The notes under the pieces are model-generated. The model searched no databases and had not been told where the DNA came from. It saw only the letters and a list, made by a program, of their open reading frames with translations. A DNA stretch of 64,000 nucleotides, from positions 3,662,634 through 3,726,633 of the forward strand of contig NC_033627.1 of assembly GCF_001540865.1 (NCBI RefSeq). Direction: 5' to 3'. How positions within the stretch are numbered: position 1 is the stretch's first letter; every line of letters begins with the position of its first letter. Position numbers and translations under genes: made by a program. The DNA comes from Ananas comosus (Eukaryota; Streptophyta; Magnoliopsida; Poales; Bromeliaceae). This document shows positions 56,866 through 64,000 of this stretch, one piece after another.

Positions 56866-59800
56866 TTAAACTCGAAGCATCTCGCCAGAACCACCGCGGC
56901 GGCACTCGTTCAGCATGTCCAAGTAGAACTGGCACTTGCTGATATCGCTTCCGTCGCTGTTGATACACTGCAAGAAGAGAACAATTAGGACACCCGTAAA
57001 AAGAAACATCTCGCAAGAAGATACATATATCAGCGGCCGAGTAATACAACTTCCTACTACTAGCAATCAACGAGTGCGAAAATGCAACTAGGGAAACAGA
57101 GAACAGAAGAACAGGAGGGTACTTACATCTTGGAAGGCCTTAGAATGAAGGCTGCACGCATCACGACCCATAGAACCACTCCTTGATGCATCAGAAGCTT
57201 CCGCCACAGGTGTAGCAGAGGCAACCGTTTCATGCTGAATTACACCAGGGCCAACAATAGCATCAACAGCTCTACGAGCAATAGCACTTCCGGTCCCAAA
57301 AGCCATGCCTATGGGAAAGGGCATAGAAAGGGAAATAAAACACCCATACAGTAAATTAGAGGTCCCCGAATAACTCTTATTAAGCCAAAATGCAGAAATA
57401 AATTATGGATCAACTGCCACATACCATCAGCTATAGCAGAACCCAACCCGCCCAGGACTGATCCTCCTCCCTGGACAGGAGGTGCCGGTGGGGGAGCAGC
57501 TTTAGTTGAGCCAAAATAGATAATGAGAATGTTAGAACAAGCAGAACAAGAAGAGTTAAAATTGCATGCAACGACTCCACATGATATCTACAATTAATTT
57601 TTCTTTTTTTCATTTCATCATAAAAACATGAATAGCAGAAAAGAAATTACCGGGCTGAGGAGGATTCCTGACTGGGGAAGGTCGAGGAGCGGCACGAGGT
57701 GCTGCACGTCCTGTAAGAATGAGAAAACACAGTTGGAGACAACAGAGACTATACATAGTAAAATCAATAGAAAAAAAAAAATGGTAAAAGCACAGAGAAG
57801 ACACTAGATATTGATAAATTAGTTAAATAAATCCAGTTCGTACAACCAAAAAGCGAATAAAGTTTCGCTAATTAGATAACAAATTCAAAGAAAAGGAAGA
57901 TTTGGTGCTTGATTAGTCAACCTGTAACGAACAAGGCCTTTCGCGACTGCTTCTGATCCCACAAGCCTACAACTTATTCGATTACATAATACATGTTTCT
58001 ATTTGGAAAAGAAACATCATTGATGGCCATACCATTTGCCAATGAATGGAATTAGTAGGCAAAGTTCAAGTGACTGATTTAGTAGAAAAAAGCACAGATA
58101 AGTTCTCACTTTTCCAAGAAAAGAAGTCTTTTGTGCCTACTTAGTCAAGTTCTGGAATTGCTTCTATACTCGAGAGAAGCATTTCCAAACAAATATTCTA
58201 GAGTTACTGGAGTTAGTGGCAAAAGTGATAAATCAAGATGAGCTTCTGGGCTGCAAAAGCAGATCCCATTTGACGCACTTGCTTCTTCTAGTTTAACTGG
58301 GGAACTCCCAGAGGGAATTATACGAAATATTTGTTGGCGCATCATTACAAATTCCACAAGAGCCAATTATGCAATAACGTAAAAGCTTGCGAACAAGCAG
58401 CTTAGCATTTATCCTTTTCTTCAAGTTCTTTGCCAGATACACCCCCTTAGGATCCGAAGATGGCAAGTACGATCGTCAACGAAGATCACCCAACATGAAC
58501 ACGTTGCTTAAAATGATAGATCACAAAAGCGAACAAGATTCATAATGTTCTTCTGATAATTGAAACTGTGCGAGCAGAACCATCCAAACTATAAATACTA
58601 TGAGATGGGTTCTTCGACTTCCATTTGTGAAGAGGAGGCGAGTCAATACACTAAGCTTACGTATAATTGAATAGTGAAATAAATAAAAAGGACAATAAGA
58701 GCCTAAATTGGGCAATAATGCCATGGGACTACTACTAACATCCTTCTGTGTTTGCTAGCATATCATCCGACTCCTTTCTTTTCCTTTTCCTCGACATCTT
58801 ATTTATTCACCAAATCTAAGATCCTAATTGGGAAATTATGACCCCAACTCATTCCCTAATAACACTATAAAAAAAAACTGTTGTCAAATGAGGGTGAAAA
58901 ACATTGGTGGCAATTTCATAAACACTTGGTGGGCAATTTCACAATCCACCCTCTACAAGCATCAAATGGAGAGCCAAGTACAAGAGCAATAACAAAATAA
59001 ACCTAATCACAAGAACACAAGGATTTACGTGGTTCGGCTATGCCTACATCCACGGGAGAACAATGCAAAAGAAGCTTCTACTATAAATTTGGAGATTACA
59101 AGAGAGATTCAAATGGGAGAAATATCACCTCAACTCCAAGATATAAAAGAGAGCTCCAACAATCTCTAGCTCTATCCAAATGGTATAAACCACACCTCAC
59201 AAGGAAGATCTCACCTCCTTCTTGATAAAACCAAGATCACAACCAACTCTAGAGTTTCTTTCTTTCTCCCACTTCTTTTCTCACTCTCTACTTCTCTCTC
59301 TATTTTTTTTTCTCTCTATTCTAATATCCCACTTTAGCTCCCTAAGAGAAAAGACTAACAATATGGGCCTTTGGATTGAAAGAACCATGATCCAAAAGCT
59401 TACAAATAGGGGCCCACATACATGATAAGAAAATATAGAAAGAGAAGATTTTGACTTCACCAAATTACATAGCCCAAATAGCAAGGCCCAAATAAGAAAT
59501 AGGCCCAATATAATTAGCTCAACAATAACAGTAGTATTTTTATCAAGAATAACACCATTAACCTAATGACACTTAACTTAAAGCTAGAAATTGAATGAGA
59601 AATATTATATCTATAGTCAACTACAGAAAACCCAAAACGGAGATATAGAACACCCATGGTTTCTTCTTTTTTTTTTCTTTTGTTTTTTCGGGAGAACGAA
59701 AAAGAAGATGTTTATTTGAGAGAAGCAGAGAGTTTGCAAACAAATCTGGAAGGCATAAATCAAAGAAATGGGTGATTTTAAAGACAAAGAACTGAAATGG

Positions 59801-60279
59801 AACTTTAGGAGGGAAAAAAACGAAAAAAAAGTGCTTCACTGCTGAATTTTATGCTCACATACATGCCTTTGACTGTAACAACTATTCCATTTTGCAACTA
59901 GAAAAAAAAAAAAAAAAAGTAATCCTAGAAAGGCGTAAACAAGAAATCGATCACCAAATACGCGATACATCCATTTTGAAACTACAAAAAAAATAGCCCT
60001 ACAAAGACATAAAACGATAAATCGATCACCAAAATCGTGATCGATCCATTTTGCAACCAAACTACTTCACATCAAAAGCTTTTTGCGACGGAACAACTCC
60101 ACATTAACTACCTATCTCATGGGCAAGAACTACACCCTAATTCTACATCATAACAGATAAAAAAAAACCCCCAAAACACACATCAAACAAGGAGGTTCAA
60201 AAAAAAAAAAAGCATTACAATCACAATCAAATTATGAGAGGGAAGGGGATTGGTTACCTCCGGAGCTTCGACGAGGCAT
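56866..60279 (-). CDS. CHCHD2/At12Cys-like twin CX9C mitochondrial protein
   Basis: Exons on the minus strand: 60279-60258, 57710-57651, 57499-57425, 57308-57127 and 56967-56866, giving 146 aa. The start MPRRSSGGRAAPRAAPRPSP is Arg/Ala/Pro-rich, as in this family. The middle has the hydrophobic glycine-rich segment GSVLGGLGSAIADGMAFGTG. The C-terminal CHCH domain has C104-x9-C114 and C125-x9-C135, the twin CX9C pattern that is oxidised by Mia40 in the intermembrane space. Homologues are CHCHD2/CHCHD10 in animals, Mix17 in yeast and At12Cys-1/-2 in Arabidopsis, linked to respiratory-chain stress. Intron 1 is 2.5 kb and holds a solo LTR. Confidence 0.93.
58879..59524. repeat. Solo LTR in intron 1 of the CHCHD gene
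   Basis: It starts TGTTGTCAAATG and ends TAGCTCAACA, so it has TG..CA ends within a short inverted TGTTG/CAACA. Flanks AAAAC and ATAAC agree at 4 of 5. The phrase GATTTACGTGGTTCGGCTAT near 59020 is common in plant LTRs. No internal element sequence adjoins it. Confidence 0.7.
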
Positions 60280-61559
60280 TTTGTGAGATTACGATAAAGA
60301 AGAGAGATCGCGAAATGGAAAAAATTGGGAGCGGAGATCTAAAAACTCGTGATGAGAAAATTTTGGGATCGATGGTGCGGCGGTGTTTGAAATAGGAGGG
60401 AGGAGAGGGCGCGCGTTGTTTCTAGAAGAATCATGGAATGCGAGTACGCGTATCACCGGTTGATGGTGATCGGACGGTCGGGATCTTTCTTGGGGCCCAA
60501 GGCTTGGAAATCCCGTACCGTGTGGCAACAGAAATATACACGCTTCCTGATTTCACTTTTCTTTTTCACTTTAGTACTCTATAGTTTAAAGTTTATTAAT
60601 TTAGTATTTTATAATTTTATTTTTTCTTTTCATCCGTCCTTATGTTAACTTTCGGATACTCACTTTAATACTGATGTAACGAAAAAAAATCAGTGGAAGA
60701 AGATAACAAAGAATTAAAATAAAATTACAGGGTATAAAAGTGATATACTGTAAATCACATAATACTAAAAATGAGAAAGTACAAAATCACACGGGTACAA
60801 AATCACATGGGTGATGTTTGAAGTTTTTTCTTTTTTATATATAATAACTCTCAGAAAATTTATAATTTGTTTAAGCAAAATTTTAAAAATATTTATTTTG
60901 GCCAAATAATTTATTTAATATCTAAATAAAGCTAAAAAAGTATAAATTATTTGCCCTTTTTTTCAAAAAAAAGATAAATTAGATTTTTCTGTTATATCTT
61001 TCAAATACAATTCTAATAACAACTAAAAAAATTTAAAAACCAACCTATAATTTGACCCCATAAATCTTAATAACTTATCCATTAAGTCTTAGAAATTCAA
61101 TTTAAAGCATAACAACCTGCATAAATAATAACAATTTAAAAATAATGAATAATTTATTATTTTTTAAATACTATGAATGATTTACCATCTTTCGTAAATA
61201 GTAAAGAATGCACCATCTTTCACTGGCCACTGCTCCACGAAAATAAAATAAAATTAGTTTACAAATTAAAATTTTGACAGAATTATTTGATAAATTATAA
61301 ATTTAAAAAGTATTTTAAAAGAAAAGTCCTAGTGCAGATGATAAATGCATAGAGACCCCCTCAATTATATTATTAGAGTCTGAAAAAAGCTCCCTGAACT
61401 ATAATTTTTTGACTGAGGGTTGTCAATTTCTGATTTGTTTGGAATTAAGAAATTTTAGCAAAATAAATTGAAAATTTTATCAAATAACGCAATCAAACTT
61501 TATAGTTTAAACTGCTTATCATAAAGATTTATTTTATATATTTTTTATTATTTAACCAG
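60280..61559. other. CHCHD promoter side and AT-rich intergenic DNA
   Basis: 60280-60520 is the only GC-richer part and should hold the CHCHD leader and promoter. 60543-60832 is a MITE. 60840-61559 is AT-rich; near 61350-61440 phrases such as AGAGACCCCCTCAATTAT hint at another worn MITE. No gene. Confidence 0.5.
60543..60832. mobile_element. CTGTGGTTTC-family MITE
   Basis: The left inner TTCACTTTAGTACTCTATAG pairs with the right AAATCACATAATACTAAAAATG. The right end GTGATGTTTGAAGTTTTTTC is intact; the left end is eroded. Confidence 0.65.
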
Positions 61560-61790
61560 GGGCTTTTTTTGCATTTAGCCCTGAGCCGGCCACGCAGGCG
61601 CCTCGTCAGCGCCACGCGGGCAGTGCCGGGCCCGTGTGTTAAATTGAATTGCGGTGATCCATTCACCGTGTTTGAACACAGTAAATGGTTCACCATGTTT
61701 AGTACGTATTTTTATTTAAAAGAGGAATAGGGAGTAGGGATGTCAATAGGTATGGATATCCGAAATATTATCCGAATCCAAACCCGAATA

Positions 61791-61860
<70 letters not shown>

Positions 61861-62308
61861 TATTTTTATTTATTTATACAATATATAAAATATTTAATAA
61901 TTTTTATTTCTTAAATCTTCATCCAACGGTATAAATTTTTAAAACCTGCTCGATTCAGGTTCGGGTTTCGAGTTTTTGGTCGGATATGGATATGGATATG
62001 AATTTTTAAAATCCGTCGGGTTCGGATCCGGGTTTGGATTTTAATTTAATTTTCGGGTTCGGGTTCGAATTTTTGAAAAAGAGAAAAAAAAGGAATACAA
62101 ATTTCCTATTCCTCTTTTCAATATACAAAAAATACATACCAAACATGGTGAATTCACCGTGTTTAACTTAACTACCGCCCCAGCCCCGCCCGCGTGGCGC
62201 TGACGTGGCGCCTGCGTGGCAGGCCTAGGGCTACTTTTGCAAATTAAATTTTGACAGGATTAATTTTAAAATAAAAATTTGCCAGAGAGCTAAATGCAAA
62301 AAAAGCCC
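61560..62308. mobile_element. Mutator-like MITE, GGGC family, with nested insert
   Basis: Ends GGGGCTTTTTTTGCATTTAG and CTAAATGCAAAAAAAGCCC. The duplication TTTAACCAG lies at 61551-61559 and 62309-62317, a perfect 9 bp. Both arms carry CACCGTGTTT-type blocks and a GC-rich GCGCCACGCGGGC. The centre, about 61735-62070, is a second element with GGATATGGATATG and GGGTTCGGGTTCG phrases around the TA microsatellite. Confidence 0.9.
61794..61856. repeat. (TA)n microsatellite, about 31 units
   Basis: Longest simple repeat in the window, at the heart of the nested element. Confidence 0.95.
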
Positions 62309-62420
62309 TTTAACCAGTATCTCTTAATAATAAAATTATTAAATTTATTTAAAGCAATAGATTTGCTTACAGTAATATAGAGATTAGCGAGAAAGTTTAG
62401 TTATACCTATAAAAAAAAAA

Positions 62421-63106
62421 GGCTAAATTACATAAAACCTCCTTATCAATATTCGTTTTTTCATTTTTTCCTCCCTGACTTTTAAAACCTATATTTTGTC
62501 CCTTTAAAAAATGAGAAATATTCATTTTGGCCCTCGCCGTCAGTATTTTGTAAGGCTTCCATCTATATTCTATTATTATTTTTTTTTTTCTTATACCCAA
62601 AATACCTCCAGACCTCTCTCCTCAGCAGTGCCGCCTCCTTTCTCTCTGACGACCTCCTCGCCCACACTGCCTCGCTTTCCTCTAGTCTACCGCCTCGCCT
62701 TCATCCACCGCTCCGTCTGTGCCCACACCTGCACCCTCCCCCTCCTCAGTCGCCTCGCTTTCGCACACCCTTTCGTCCATGCCCACCCTAAGCTCCTCCC
62801 CACCATCGCTAAATGGAGGGGCGGTGGAGGTGCAGAAGGAGCAGGGGGAGCAAGTGGAGCAAGCGGGAGTTGAAGCTGGAGTCGAGAGAGACGCAGAGGA
62901 CAGAGGAGGAGAGGCTGCGGATGGAGAAGAGTTGGGGAGGAGACGAACGAAAACAGGACAATTTGATTATTTTGTCGTTACAACTAACACCGTACCTCTT
63001 TGTAAACATTTTTTATTTTTTAAGAATACAAAATGTAAATTTTTAAAAGTCAGTGGAAGAAACTGAAAAAACGGGTATTGATGGAAGGTTTTATATAATT
63101 TTAGCC
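62421..63106. mobile_element. GGCTAAATTACA-family element with GC-rich core
   Basis: Ends GGCTAAATTACATAAAACCTC and GGTTTTATATAATTTTAGCC are inverted. Flanks are poly-A on both sides, so a duplication cannot be proved. The centre (about 62620-62950) is GC-rich, left half pyrimidine, right half purine, unlike the AT-rich arms. The open frames across it look like low-complexity by-products. A shorter relative is at 53038. Confidence 0.75.
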
Positions 63107-63219
63107 AAAAAGAAAATAATACAAAGTAAGAGACTTATAATAACTCACATAGACTTACATTAAACCAATTGTTCCATCTATTCTACTTTGCCACTATAAT
63201 CAGATTTTTTTAACTTTTA

Positions 63220-63911
63220 GGGTGCGTTTGGTTCGCGCTATCTTTTTAAGATTTATAATAATCAAATATAAATAAAAAAAATATGACAGTGTTTGACTAA
63301 ATGCACTAAATAATCTAATTGGTAATATTAGATTTAATTGGGAATGAAATTTATCCCAAACTACTAATCTCATTCCTTTGAGAGATGATGGGTATTCTCA
63401 TATTAATGGATTGGATAATCATAATATGTTTAATCTTTTTCTTTCTCCCCACCCGTCGGCTAGTTGGTATTTTTTTTTTCTTTAAACTCTAACCTCATAT
63501 CTCTCTCTAAACTTATCTTTTTCTCTCTAAACTTTAACTTTTTTTTCTCTCTCTAAACTAAGCTCTCTTTCTCCCTCTTTTTCTAAAATCTCAATTCTCT
63601 CACTCCCTCTAACCTCAATTCTATTTCTCTTCCTATTTTCTTTAATCATGCTCTCTCTCTCTACCCTATGTTCTCTCTCCTTTTTTTCTAAAAAAATGTT
63701 GAAATTTTTTATAACATTATCTAAAATTAATTAACAAAATAAATAAATAAATAGTGTATTTTTCGTAATCTTAAATAATATTACTAAATAATATGACCGT
63801 ACGAACCAAACACCGAAATATCACATTCATAGTAATAGGATGAATAGAAATAAGATTCTCGGGCATCTTTTTATTCCTAGTAATATTTTATAGTGCGAAC
63901 CAAACGCCTCC
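63220..63911. mobile_element. Tourist-like MITE (PIF/Harbinger type), 692 bp
   Basis: Ends GGGTGCGTTTGGTTCGCGC and TAGTGCGAACCAAACGCCTCC are inverted repeats. TTA is duplicated at 63217-63219 and 63912-63914. The interior has a long CT-rich run (63420-63690). No transposase reading frame. Confidence 0.85.
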
Positions 63912-64000
63912 TTAAAGACAAATTTGATCTCAGATCACATAATCATTATAGCAATAGAAAGATCTGGTAAAGATTTGCTTGCAAAGATACATATGACAGC

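Noticed and set aside
58145..58366. Extra exon of the CHCHD gene, minus strand
   Set aside because: The reading has no link to the family, and the five-exon model is already full length and in frame.

Overview
The window is nuclear DNA of a flowering plant. Genes have many short exons with GT..AG introns, first exons are GC-rich and intergenic DNA is AT-rich, and the gaps hold LTR retrotransposons, TRIMs, a tRNA-derived SINE and Mutator-, hAT- and Harbinger-type MITEs. The steep 5'-to-3' GC fall in the coding sequences (the first exons of the gamma-glutamyl peptidase and SpoU genes are very GC-rich, their last exons are not) and the protein sequences fit a commelinid monocot, perhaps a bromeliad. 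That is inference; the sequence alone does not name the species.

Layout. 1-4382 is a decayed Ty1/copia element on the minus strand, cut by the window edge. 4600-6010 is a cluster of three MITEs. 6767-10748 (minus) is a TIFY-CCT-GATA transcription factor. 12079-19417 (minus) is a SAAL1-like armadillo-repeat gene. 19418-22642 is repeats, including a 1.26 kb block present twice around a single N. 22643-24330 (plus) encodes RMI2 of the RecQ-Top3-RMI complex. 28018-31194 (plus) encodes GINT1, the GT64 enzyme that glycosylates sphingolipids. 33272-37526 (plus) encodes a SpoU/TrmH-type RNA methyltransferase whose first exon carries two apparent compensating frameshifts. 37527-52600 is a 15 kb gene-poor block of MITEs, a TRIM, tandem repeats and a second N-joined duplication. 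52609-55883 (plus) encodes a class I glutamine amidotransferase-like gamma-glutamyl peptidase. 56866-60279 (minus) encodes a CHCHD2/At12Cys-like twin CX9C protein, convergent with the peptidase. 60280-64000 is MITEs.

The seven genes are ordinary housekeeping or regulatory genes with no shared pathway; I see no cluster logic. I rebuilt each exon set by hand: every junction obeys GT..AG and every model is open in frame from ATG to stop. The predicted lengths are 298 aa (GATA), 490 (SAAL1), 141 (RMI2), 756 (GINT1), 323 (SpoU), 286 (GGP) and 146 (CHCHD).

I found no undescribed biological system. The points most worth a second look are the compensating frame change in the SpoU exon, the two duplications that sit exactly at single-N joins (probably unmerged contig overlaps), two structurally complete TRIM elements, a SINE family with clear target-site duplications, several MITE families with 9-bp duplications of Mutator type, and tandem arrays inside an intron and in the gene-poor block.
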